From positions 310,001-374,000 of the forward strand of contig JANVFP010000016.1 of assembly GCA_027919835.1 (NCBI GenBank): DNA of 64,000 nucleotides, written 5' to 3'. Numbering within the stretch: position 1 is the stretch's first letter; each line of letters starts with the position of its first letter. This document shows, piece after piece, positions 11,313 through 21,600 of the stretch. The stretch is from Lentinula raphanica. Taxonomy: Eukaryota; Basidiomycota; Agaricomycetes; Agaricales; Omphalotaceae. Both the position numbers and the translations under genes were made by a program. The notes beneath the pieces were generated by a model that worked only from the letters and a program-made list of their open reading frames with translations, did not search any database and had not been told where the DNA came from.

Positions 11313-12226
11313 AGTTCAAGTGAATGCGGAGAGACCGACGTTCAGCTTGCAAAAAGATAGAGAAGAGAAAGGATAGGATAGGTACCAAAACTAGTGCGCC
11401 CTATACAAGAAGCCTGAGTTATATGCATGAGGGATGACCATCTGTTCAGGCTGGATTAATCATGATTGTCACAACGGTATCCGACCCTCCATCATACCGT
11501 TAACCTCCTGAGTCCTGACTTTTGACGGCGCGATCTCACCAACCTTGTTCTTTCGAGTTTGTAGGTGAATTTTATGCATTCGAACCTCAGATACTATCAG
11601 AGCCCAAGTCCGGTCGCCACCTGCAAGACGGAACCCGATCTGATACCTTGTAGAATTTGATGATGTTTCTGCCAACGTTGCAACTAGTATGATCAGGTCT
11701 TTCAACATCGTGGTGAATCCGATAAGAACAAGAAACGAGAACGATAGTAGGCACACTGATCATCATCATGCATCATTCAATTTTCAATGATTGAGCGCAC
11801 ATTTCTGCCAGCTATTAGTTACTGCCAATACGTGACTGCGATGATGCACAGTGCGATCATTTCGTTTTCCACCACGTCGAAAAATGCCTGGTACATATGT
11901 CACAAGTCTTGAATTGGGTCTCAAACGATCAACATGGACTTGCCGGGGATCTTTGCTCAATGCAAGGTGTGGGTCTATCTCTGAGCTCTCAAATCTTTAT
12001 CAAGAGGTAACCTCACAGTGGGAAGAAGTGTCGAACTTTTGGTACTGCGATGAATAAGCCACGTTCTAATTCATTGCGTTGTTGTGGCAAACAAGCCTAG
12101 ACACGCAATCCACATTCTTGAAGAAACAGGCGGCACCGGAGCATTCAGGACTCGGGACGAGGAGGGCTTGCGTGCAGTCTCTGGATTGCATTAAATGAGT
12201 ACCACGGTCAGAAAATCATCAACAAT
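11313..12226. other. Spacer between tandem paralogues, with possible WBP2 relic
   Basis: About 0.9 kb separating copies A and B. Near 12155-12180 a 23-bp stretch (gaggagggcttgcgtgcagt...) resembles the end of exon 2 of the WBP2-like gene at about 9552-9575, with four mismatches. It lies just 3' of copy B, as WBP2 lies 3' of copy A. This could be the scar of a duplication that included the WBP2 tail, but the match is short. Minus-strand open stretches at 11469-11769 show no domain. Confidence 0.3.
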
Positions 12227-13865
12227 CTAACATTGGCTTTGTTCCACTTTCACCTCAACCGCGATCTTACGGACATCAATTGTACGGACATCAACTGGTT
12301 TCTTCCAGAATATCCATGCCCGGACGATTGACTTCGAATTGGAATTGGAATGGTGAAAGGTCCAACTGAACAGAACACTCACCATGTTTAAACCTATGAC
12401 GAAGGGGCCAGCGAGATTGGAGACTGTGAGAACACACTCTGCAATCAGCGAACGCTCTGTGATTGTGACTTAAAGGCGCAAAGTCTCACGGAATGCATTG
12501 AAGACGATGAATCCTTGTATTGCAGTGGGAGTTATGGGGAGCACGTAGACCACGCAGGTACTACCTTCCAATGTGGTCAGTGAGTTTACATAGAGGCGAA
12601 AAATTTCCTTCTTACGCTACAGAGAGGACCGATAACAGACTAAAGCCTGCAAGGCGAATCATCACGCTAGTGGCAACTTGACCATCGGACTGGTGGTAGA
12701 ACTCATTCCTCTGTCTCCAATGCTGATATAGCAGCGATGCTGTTTTGACTGTAGAGAGAACCTCATGCTTAGTGACCAATTCAATGACAGGACTAGGATG
12801 GCGTATAACCTACATTCGCAAATAACGGCTGCGAAAGCAAAGACGATGCTGAACCCAGTCACAAAGTAGGACCTGAATAACGACTTTCACAAGAGACTCG
12901 ACTTCTGAATGCAGGGGAAGTCAATACCCGATATTGCTTGAGAAATGGCAGTAGAACTGTTGCGGACTACGTTCAACAATATCTGGCCTAACAGCACCAA
13001 TCTTATCGCATATGTGAAAAGTTCCATCGGTTAGCAGTGCCAGTCGATCATTAATTGAAGCTTGAAGCACGACTTACTGCAAGAAACATCGCCGTCAATG
13101 CGATGAATAGAATCACTGTCGATAATGGAATCTAGAATATTGTTAGTCCAGTGCGAGAACGTAAGTATGCAGATAGGAGGATTATTTCACCCATGTACTA
13201 TCCCGACGTATGAATCCTGTGAATGAATGAATGAATTATACACGGCTCCACACAAGGTGGGGTCCCAACTAGGAACAGCCGGCACTAACAACCCCATCTG
13301 CAGCGATCTCAACCCGCAAAGAGGAAGGTAGACTGCAGGGGGGATGAAAGCGGAGGGGGGATACAGAGAGTACCAGTAGTATCAGTAGTAAGTAGGGTCG
13401 GTATCAAACTAAAATATTGTTTCGCATAATAGACCATCGTTAAATGAAACTGGTTTCAATCGTGATGGTGTCAATATCCGTGGGAGAATGCATGAGGTTG
13501 AGGGATGATAGTAGTACCTGAAGAGCAAATGCAAGAGCGGTAGACAAAAGCCTGAACATTGGCAGCGTTACATCAGTCTCGATAGTATTTTTGAGTAGAT
13601 CAAGAGTGTACCAGATTGGACATGAATAGATTAATGCACCTTGTACCAAACATAACGTGAAGTTGGGCTCAGAAGGACCAATTTGTTTACGGGCGATTGC
13701 CAGCATCGACATCGAGAGCGAATATGCAGTACTACTGCAAAGAACAAGATACCAAGTGGGCAGACGACGAAGCGAGCGTGAAACAAGTGCAGTTAGCATT
13801 ATAACGACGCCACTAATGCAGCCTGCAATTTGAATAACATTGAAAGCGACTACAATGCCATCCAT
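12227..13865 (-). CDS. Seven-TM receptor-like protein, tandem copy B
   Basis: The paralogue of copy A with the same exon series plus one more intron. It starts at ATG 13865 (MDGIVVAFNVIQIAG) and ends in a TAG at 12227-12229 after VKVEQSQC. TM segments match copy A: GCISGVVIMLTALVSRSL, LPTWYLVLCSSTAYSLSM, YSCPIW/LLSTALAFALQ, IPLSTVILFIALTAMFLA, SYFVTGFSIVFAFAAVICEC and IAGP-like LAGPFVIGLNM. The loop RSPQQFYCHFS is kept. Where copy A has the single exon FHLMMLYYAKQYSGLIHRDSKW, copy B is split by a 193-nt insertion (13217-13409) that must be spliced out to keep YF-RFIRRDSTW in frame. The tail is longer than in A (KKPVDVRTIDVRKIAVEV). Function unknown. Confidence 0.72.
13217..13409 (-). other. 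Extra intron in copy B, absent from copy A
   Basis: A 193-nt segment inside an exon that is continuous in copy A. It has GT (13409) and AG (13217) ends and keeps frame when removed. It is about three times longer than the other introns of these genes, has a higher GC content with C- and G-runs, and ends in an (ATTC)n stretch before CACAG. No terminal inverted repeat or clear target duplication is seen. Confidence 0.55.
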
Positions 13866-14374
13866 GTTCGACGTGTATCAGAGAACCAGCAAATGAAGAA
13901 CGAGAGTCGCCGGTTCGTTAGAAGAGAGATCAAGGAAATTGGAAAAGATTGCAGATACCTCTGGACTGTGCATGAACCTGTACGAAGAGTTCGAGTTATA
14001 TGCATGAGGATCAGTGACCATCAAAGTCTATTTACAATCCTGTAGCAGTGTCGGAGTAATTGTCACTGCTTTCGTTCTTGAAAGTTGATACTCTCGGAAG
14101 CTGTAAAACGGAACTACTATCGGAGCGCTCCAAGTTGTATCTGCTGAATAAGCAAACCAAATGAATCAAAACAGTCCATCGCGAATCGCCATCATGCCCT
14201 TATCACGTAGTGCCCTCAGGCTCAAGAGTCGTTGATTGTGGGCTGATTGATGTCCGTGTATTCAATCTAATACATAAATAGTATCCGAACGTCTTCAATT
14301 TCTCTTGCTTCTTCGTTGTGACCTGGTTGTGACTCTTTCCCAACATTCGTTGTCGTCGTCGCTGGCAAAAGGTT
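13866..14374 (+). other. Divergent promoter region
   Basis: About 500 bp between the start of copy B (-) and the desaturase start (+). It should hold both promoters. A TATA-like acataaatag lies about 105 bp upstream of 14375. Nothing else stands out. Confidence 0.4.
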
Positions 14375-16219
14375 ATGAGAGTCTCCAGTGAATCCGCCCT
14401 GCAGAGGGCGGGGTCAGAATGTCCTTCCGCGTCTCAAGCGAATCTCATTCCTCTGAAGGAGTTGAAGCAGGCATGCACTCAGAACAGAGCCTGGGTATCA
14501 GTTGGTGGCATGGCATGTATCCTGGTTTCATCATGCAACCCAGGCTACCCAGCTCACTTTTTACTTTATCACTAGGTGTATGATTTGACTGAGTTTTATA
14601 CTCGCCACCCTGGAGGACAGGATTTCATATTGTTGGCCGCCGGTAAAGATGTGCGTTCAATCATCGACCAAGATGATCATCTTTTTTCTACAAGGTTCAA
14701 ATGCAGCTATCAGGTTACCAAGATGTTCGAAACGTATCATAGCCAGAAACAGCATCAGGCTCTGCAGAAATATCAGATTGGGTTGTTAGCTGGACAGGAT
14801 GTGCCATCATTTCCACCCCAGGATGAGTTCTCTTTGGCTCTCGATAGGCGCGTCGATACGTACTTCAAATCTTGCAAGCTGGATCCGAAACAATCGAAAG
14901 GCACTCGCCGAAGATATTTGGTTACCGCAATTGGCATCTGGTTCTTGTATGGGCTGCAATGGCTGCTTCCTGCCGAGTTTTTCTGGACGTTCTATCTCAT
15001 TTCTGCCGCTCATGGCGCTATGATATCTCAATATTGTCTGACTGCCGTACATGATGGTTCTCATGGTGCCATTGGCCATAATCCAGCACTCTGGAAACTC
15101 TTACTCACCGGTCATGATTTCTTCGTTGGGACTTCGAACGTTTTATGGTGTGTCGCCGCCAATATATAGTGATTGAATTTCTCGAACAATTCTTTCGATC
15201 AGGACATACCAACATATTATGAGTCACCATATCTTCACGAATGTAGATGGATTCGATGCCGACCTCGATACACAGGACGTCGAATTTCGTCGCATCAAGG
15301 AAAGCCAGAAGTACTTCAAGTTCTATCATTTTCAGTCTATCTATGCTCCATTCCTCTATGTATTCCTTGGCTGTGCTGTCCGCTTTGAAGATTTGGTCAA
15401 CTACTTCACCGGTGTGAGTTTCTTGTAGTCTCAACTGTCGAGGGTCGCCTTTGAACCAAAACAAACATAGCGTCGAGGACCATTGAAGGTGAATCCTTTC
15501 ACCCCTTCACAACGCGTCATATTCTGGGGTGGCAAAGTGATAGTTCTTATTCCTCTCAACAAATGCACATACTTACTCGAGTTTCCTTAGCTGTTCTTCT
15601 TCGCAACTCGCATCTATCTGCCGTTACTCTGGGGGGCCTCCATCTCACGAGTTCTCTCAGCGTTTTTCGTGGCGGAGCAAGTGTTCATTTACATCTCTGC
15701 CCCTTCTTCACCTCATATTGCTACACTCACCCCTCAGTTTCACGTTATCCATCATTCTCGCATTGATCTTCCAAGCTACCCACGTTGTCGATACTGCAGC
15801 ATTTCCTCAGGTGAACCCCAAGACGGGTAATATCGATGTAGATTGGGCACGGCTTCAAGTAGAAACAGCGCAGGACTATGGCCACGACCGAGCGCTCACT
15901 ACCTTTATTTCAGGCTCCTTGAATTATCAGGTATCATTTTCCTCTTCATTCGATTGGAAGAGTGGACAACTAACTATTGACGCAGGTGGTCCACCATCTC
16001 TTCCCATACGTCGCTCAAGAGCATCTTCCAGCAGTTGCAAAGATCGTTCGTGAAACTGCAAAAGAATATGGCGTCAAGTACGAGATTGTATGTCAAAATA
16101 TTCATCGCGTTGATAAATTCTGATTGGAACAAAAAACACAGAAAGATAGTTTATGGGCTGCCATTGGAGGCCATATCGGACTACTTAGACTGTTGGGAAC
16201 TCCCCCTCATTCTCACTGA
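14375..16219 (+). CDS. Cytochrome b5-fused fatty acid (front-end/sphingolipid) desaturase
   Basis: Eight exons: 14375-14512, 14576-15147, 15203-15413, 15471-15536, 15591-15682, 15738-15930, 15986-16087, 16142-16219 (483 residues). The N-terminal cytochrome b5 domain has YDLTEFYTRHPGG and DDHLFS haem-binding context. Three histidine boxes of membrane desaturases follow: HDGSH, QHIMSHH and QVVHHLFP. The third begins with Q instead of H, as in front-end desaturases. Membrane segments lie between boxes 1 and 2 and before box 3. The C-terminus KDSLWAAIGGHIGLLRLLGTPPH is typical. The enzyme should insert a double bond into an acyl chain in the ER using electrons from its own b5 domain. Regiospecificity cannot be read. 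Intron 1 begins GC rather than GT (14513), and intron 5 uses the weak donor GTTCAT. Confidence 0.85.
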
Positions 16220-16314
16220 TTTGCTAGACGTATTTATGCATATCGTTGTGCACGGATTATTATAGAATTACACTTGTCTTCTCGTAGTAGCACATATTGT
16301 CAAAGTTACGATGA

Positions 16315-19054
16315 TCATGTCTCTGGCATCTCTAACTCGTAACCGACTCTATGAAACTCACAAGGCTGCCTTCCGATAGCGATCCCTTCTCCGCTTGTCA
16401 GACTCCTGTGAACAGTTCTCCTCTTCTTAGCACCACGTCTGAAGAACGCGGTATCATCGTCGTCTTCGTCCTCTTCATCTGCGTATATCTTCACATATGG
16501 CGCTCCCACCTCATCTCGGAAATGCCACCTCCTACATACGCCCTCACCGAACGGATGAGGGAAGAACTCATCGTCTTCGGGCTCCACCTCCTCATCCAAG
16601 TCTTCATCAGCCTCAAACTCCATATCGATATCCTCATCTGACATGGCATCCTCTTCCTTGTGACGATGACGACGACGGGTGCCAATGGGATACAAAAAGG
16701 GATGATATAATGCACTACGAGGCGTAAGTCGCTCCGTGCACAAAGGACGAAGGAGCCCTTCAACCAGATCGAGGGCGTCGTTGACGTCCTTCTCGTGTTG
16801 TTCTTGTGATGGGGCTTTCAATAGTAGTGACACTCCAGGAGTTTCACCGCGTTTCTCCTCTTCATCTTCAAGAGGTGTCAAAGGTGATTGTTCGCCGGAT
16901 TCAATAGATTTTGGTGGCGACGAAGGGAAAGCTAGAGACGAAGCAGAAGAGAGATTGACGGATTTTGTGTTGATACTTAGGTGGCTAGGCGATGAAGAAG
17001 GAGCTGGGGTAGGACGATAGCCATCGCCTTGAGAATTTTCATCGTGCTCGGGATCGTCATATTGGTCTTGTTCAGGAGCATCGAGCTCTTGGATTTGCCG
17101 TTGAGCCTGCTCCCTCAGCTGTTTGGTGTACGGGTAGAACCTAACGTCAGGTTCTGGTACTGTATATAGGTCTGGATTTTGTTTTGTCACAAACTCTGAC
17201 CAGGATATTCCATCGGGTGTGACAGAAGGTACATTAGTAGAGAACGTCCGGCCTACTTTTTCTTAAGAAACGGACTGGACCGAGAAGGAGACGGGTGCTC
17301 ACTGTGCATACACGCGGCTTTCTCCATATTTCTTCTTCCTATGATTGTCGCGATCTCCATAAGTGCCTCTACATCGTCGTTGGATTGAAACAGTGGAAAC
17401 TTCTTTGTAAGAAAGAAAAGAAGTATCATTCCTGCAGCCCAAACATCCACAGCTACAACGGACGTTACAATTAGTTCGTTGTACTCTTCTGAGTGAGTAT
17501 AGTATTACTCTACCTCCAGTTTGGTCTCCGCACTTCAATAAGACCTCCGGTGGGCGGAACCCTCGTGTACCGGCTCGATTTGCTTTTGAGAATGGCCTAC
17601 AAGCGTGATTCAGTCCATACTTTCTGGAATTATGTGAAGAGATTTTCAAACCTCGTGTCCTTTTCTAGGTATCCAACCTCTTCAGAAGGTTTTGCAGACT
17701 TGGCCTTGGCTTCTCGATTCATCTGTTTGTAGTTATTCACATCATATTCACGTCTGCTTTTCGACATCCCATGAGGATACTCCGCTGTTGGTGGGGTATG
17801 CAAGCAGAGATTCTGCCCAGAGCCATATTTCATACGCTATAGCGAGTCAGCATCAATGGAGACTTCGGAGGTAGACCAATGTCAGGACTGACACACGCGA
17901 GCCCAAAATCACACAATGTCCCAATACCCGTTCGAGGATCGAAGAGGAAGTTCGCCGGTTTTACATCACGATGAATGATACGACGAGCATGGATGTCACG
18001 AAGAGCTCGGAGCAGACACCGCATGTAAGACTTGATGCCCTCCATGGGTAGCGCTGCAAAGTAGTCCTATTGAAGATTGACAGTCTAGATCATCTGAATG
18101 AGCATGACTGAGCGAACTTACCCGGAAATCATCGTTCTTCTGATATGGCATGATCACCACGACCTGGTCCTGCTCCCTGAACGCCGTGATCAGCTGTGAT
18201 ACGTGTCTGCAAGACCTGCATACATCCAGAATGGAGATTTCATTCCGGATTCTCTCAGGGCTACTCGTGACATAGATGCGTTTGATAGCGACGTAGACTT
18301 TGGATCCTGGAGGTCGAGGAGCTGATTGATAATATGCGGAAGATGAAGTGTGATGATGACCATGCCATGGAACATTGAACCATTTATCGTGATAGTAGAG
18401 ATCCAAAGCTTTGTACACGGATGAAAATGTCCCAGTCCCGAGACGGTCGAGTAGTTTGTAGTTGGCCGAGAGTTGAGGTACTGCCTCCTCGAGGTCTTCT
18501 ATTTCTGCCATGATCTCCTCTTGTTCTTCGGGCGATTTCTTCGATAGGCTGTTCTCTTCATCGTCGGAGGAACTTTCCGACATCGCTTCTTCGTCCGCAT
18601 CTTCTTCATCGTCAGGTAAACCCTCGATTTCCGCCTCTACTTCTTTCTCCTCCTCTCGATTATCGTCTGTCTCCATCTTGTCGGTCTCTTTTCTAAGCTT
18701 CTTCCTAGTGATAGTCTTATCCCATCTCGGTAGCTCGAGCTCGTCTGTTCCAGGTTCGTCGTCATCGTCGTCCAAGTCTATGAAATTTGGGGCAGTCTTT
18801 CTCGATTTCAACGGACCGAGACCGTAAGCCTGTTTCTTCACAGAGGCGGCTGCGGCTGGATGCACGGTCTCCAGGTGCTCAACAAACTCCCGCATCCGTG
18901 CGTCTGGTCCTCCCAGTGATAATGGATCGTCGGAAGACTGTGCAATCCGGGAATTGGAAAATAGAGATATGTTCTTCTTTCTCGATAACGTATTATCAGA
19001 AGAACCACGATCCAAGGGATTTGAAGAGTGTTGAGAGAATGCAGCCATGACCAT
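16315..19054 (-). CDS. CDC7: Cdc7-type serine/threonine kinase (DDK catalytic subunit)
   Basis: Six exons: 19054-18122, 18066-17893, 17836-17652, 17596-17514, 17452-17303, 17252-16315 (820 residues). The first ~210 residues are acidic and disordered. The kinase domain shows LGTGTFSSVYKA (P-loop), VAIKRIY (catalytic Lys), HRDVKPANFLF (catalytic loop), CDFGLA, then a Cdc7-style insert before RAGTRGFRPPEVLLKC, and VDVWAAGMILLFFLTKKFP followed by DDVEALMEIATIIG. These last motifs are characteristic of Cdc7, which with Dbf4 phosphorylates MCM helicase to start DNA replication. A long acidic, proline/serine-rich C-terminal extension of about 300 residues follows; it is longer than in yeast. A second in-frame ATG lies at 19048. 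It is convergent with the desaturase, with 95 bp between stops. Confidence 0.9.
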
Positions 19055-19258
19055 TACAAGGTATCCCAATACTGAGCATATGAAGAACAATTCGGATAGA
19101 AGTCAAAGAGTGGCACAAGCTCAGGCTAAGGCTGGTCAGTGGTGATGGACAAATTGAAAGCCGAAGCGCGTTCGCGTTAATCCTAGTCATGTGCTCGCCA
19201 AACAATGATGTCATGCATAGTAGCTGTCCATCACTCAATCAGCTTTTCACTTTAACAT

Positions 19259-19342
19259 GGCTACCTGGCGCAATGGTAGCGCGTTTGGCTTCGATTGCCG
19301 AGTTCTACCAAAAGGTTGCAGGTTCGAGTCCTGCGGTGGTCA
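19259..19342 (+). tRNA. tRNA-Arg (anticodon UCG) with 12-nt intron
   Basis: A full cloverleaf folds: acceptor stem GGCTACC with GGTGGTC (two G-U pairs), D stem GCGC/GCGC, anticodon stem TTTGG/CCAAA, T stem GCAGG/CCTGC with a 7-nt TTCGAGT loop. The anticodon loop is 19 nt long; removing the 12-nt intron TTGCCGAGTTCT, placed one base 3' of the anticodon, leaves a 7-nt loop with anticodon TCG. Internal promoters match: A box TGGCGCAATGG (19266-19276) and B box GGTTCGAGTCC (19321-19331). A T-run follows at about 19346 as a Pol III terminator. Confidence 0.88.
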
Positions 19343-19630
19343 TTACTTTTTATCCTTGATTCTTTTTCTCAAAACTATTTTGTATGCAGTGCGGGTCCAA
19401 ATCCTACTCGCACTGCGTCGTTGTCTTTCTTTCTTTTCTTAAGTACATACTATGTACTAAAGTAAGGTTTCCTTGAATTGCCTAATCGCTTGCTCCAAGC
19501 CATGTTCGAACTCCCAAACCATCTTACTGTTTCCCCTTTCCTTTCTATGCGCTTCCGTTCTCAACCGTTTCCATTGGCCCCAGAATCCAATTTCAGACCC
19601 GCCTAGTCCTTCCCCTCCGAAGAAAGAATG

Positions 19631-21157
19631 TCATACTATCGTTCCAGCCTGGAAACCGAACTCAGTAATGGGGAATACATCCTTAACATCAGTATAAAAA
19701 CTACCTTGCTTGAACCCTTCTTCGAAACGCCAATGTTCAAACTCGTTCGGATTGGAGGAATGTTGACTCCACCACGCGACATGGGCCTGCATCGCTTCCT
19801 GATGCTTCATCTGACCTTGTGCTTCCAGCGATTGAAACGAATGTTTCCCTTCTGTGAACGTAGCTTTAAACCTATCTGCCTGTGCAAGTATAACACCTTG
19901 CTCGACAGCTGTATAGTAGCACCACCCACGATCCGGTCCTCCTTCTTTCTTGAATGTCCAAAAGAACGAACCAGCGCAATGTTTGTCGTAAGCCTCCCAC
20001 TGGGCATGACCCCATTCACGCTGAGCTGCAAGTTTGGAACTATGATCTGGATAAGAAGAAAGCGAAGCAGGGTTAAGAGCTGCGCTCCATTCGCCGATGA
20101 CAAGAGACCCTTGGGTTTCCTTCGATGCGTTGGCAAGCATCGACGCGGAAGGCCCATTGTTGGATGGATGAACTTCGTTGGCGTGCTGAGAAGCGGATTT
20201 ACTTTGGTCTTGATTCGTAAAGCATCTGTATAGATGGTGGTCCAAGACCAGGAATGACGCGGGATTTGAGTGATTGTTGACATATTTTGCTAGAGTTTCA
20301 TAGATGAATAGAAGAACGTAAAACTCGAACTTATACTTACAGTACCAGTTTGTGTCCCAAGCATCAGAGATGTAGATGGGGAGATCCTGGGCATCGTTAC
20401 CTAGACCCGCACGAATCGCCCCAATAGCTTCATCGTACCAGCTCATCAACCGATTGTTATTCTTCGGTTCATTGAGCAACTCCAACCCCACGACATTATC
20501 ATACTTCACAATCTCCTGAGCCATAGCCACAAGGATCTGCACTGTCCGCTTCTGATACTCCTTCGAGTCCCACAAACCAGCTTTGCCACCACTCAAACCC
20601 GAGTGACTATCGGTATTCTGAGCTCCAGGAGCAGCATGGAGGTCGATCAAAACACCGATGTGGAACTCACGCGCAGCCTGGATAGCATTAGAAACGACGT
20701 ATTTCCAGGCATTCGTGTAGATCTCTGCGAATGGTTCGAATTCCGTACCGTGCATCAGTCGACGAATCTCTGGATCGGGATGGCCTGGCAGGAAGTGATA
20801 GTACGAGACGGGGATACGAACGGTGTTGATTCCATGCTGGACCAACCACCTCCAGTCTCCTGCGTCGATGAAATGTGCCCAGTGATTTTCCAGCATGGAC
20901 TTTGCGCCCTGGGGACCCAAACCTCGTAGCACGTCCATTTCACTCGATTTGGGATCGGCGGCTTGTTGAAAGAGGCTAGGTGTCAGCCAGTTCTCTAATG
21001 TAAACCAGGATCCAAGATTGACGCCATGCTGTTTGCGGAAGCGGTATATTTGACGAGGCGTTGGTGGTTGAACCAACGCAGGGATGTTGAAAGGCGCATT
21101 GACCTCACCATCACGTTTATCCAATACTCTTACGATCTTCGATTGGAGTTTTTGCAT
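19631..21157 (-). CDS. Glycoside hydrolase family 5 enzyme (exo-beta-1,3-glucanase-like)
   Basis: Two exons, 21157-20341 and 20289-19631, give 491 residues. The family is shown by RKQHGVNLGSWFTLENWL, HGINTVRIPVSYYHFLPG, VLIDLHAAPGAQN, the acid/base motif LELLNEPK and the nucleophile motif VIGEWSAALNP, with SFFWTFKKEGG near the end. This is the pattern of fungal GH5 subfamily 9 glucan beta-1,3-glucosidases that trim cell-wall glucan. No signal peptide is visible from the chosen ATG, so it may be cytoplasmic or lack an upstream exon. The intron (20290-20340) is 51 nt, a multiple of three with no stop, so retention would simply add 17 residues. Confidence 0.85.
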   Translation of the reverse strand: MQKLQSKIVRVLDKRDGEVNAPFNIPALVQPPTPRQIYRFRKQHGVNLGSWFTLENWLTPSLFQQAADPKSSEMDVLRGLGPQGAKSMLENHWAHFIDAGDWRWLVQHGINTVRIPVSYYHFLPGHPDPEIRRLMHGTEFEPFAEIYTNAWKYVVSNAIQAAREFHIGVLIDLHAAPGAQNTDSHSGLSGGKAGLWDSKEYQKRTVQILVAMAQEIVKYDNVVGLELLNEPKNNNRLMSWYDEAIGAIRAGLGNDAQDLPIYISDAWDTNWYCKYKFEFYVLLFIYETLAKYVNNHSNPASFLVLDHHLYRCFTNQDQSKSASQHANEVHPSNNGPSASMLANASKETQGSLVIGEWSAALNPASLSSYPDHSSKLAAQREWGHAQWEAYDKHCAGSFFWTFKKEGGPDRGWCYYTAVEQGVILAQADRFKATFTEGKHSFQSLEAQGQMKHQEAMQAHVAWWSQHSSNPNEFEHWRFEEGFKQGSFYTDVKDVFPITEFGFQAGTIV

Positions 21158-21600
21158 GAACTTGGAACAGGTCAACGCGTCTGCAAGGAAGACACACCGA
21201 CATTACTGACTTTGCTCATCGTAGTCAAGAGTCAAGAGCAGGCGAATGACATCATAATTGAAGAACGTTACGTTCAACTGCAAAGCTAACCAAGAAATGC
21301 GATTAAATCTAGTGATACAATGCGAATTTTAACACAAGCTATGTGAGTGGGGTGGTTGAACGAGCACTACGCAGACGAACAGACGCTACTACATATATAT
21401 GGTTGGGTGGGGTACGGAAATAATGTCAAAAGGAATAACAATAACAGTAGTAGAGTAAATAACAGAACGATGGCGATGCGTGAGGAAAGAGAACAAGACA
21501 GGCGGAACAGACCGACAGACAGATGTAGGTGTATAAACTCTACCTTCCTCCTAACATACCCAGATCTATGCAGCACATGCGCAAAACCTATTCTACCGTC
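21158..21600. other. Intergenic region
   Basis: Between the GH5 start and the ubiquitin protease stop, both on the minus strand. It should contain the GH5 promoter and the protease terminator. An open stretch on the plus strand (21347-21856) is antisense to the protease tail and shows no domain. Confidence 0.4.

Noticed and set aside
15683..15737. Frameshift in the desaturase between exons 5 and 6
   Set aside because: Using the donor GTTCAT two bases downstream of GTGTTC restores frame (AEQVFTLSIILALIFQ), so no lesion is needed.
18510..18827. Ser-rich plus-strand ORF over the Cdc7 N-terminus
   Set aside because: Complement of acidic Glu/Asp codons; a known artefact of acidic low-complexity regions.
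19257..19442. 61-codon ORF starting ATGGCTACCTGG
   Set aside because: It overlaps the tRNA-Arg gene, whose cloverleaf and Pol III promoter boxes explain the sequence.
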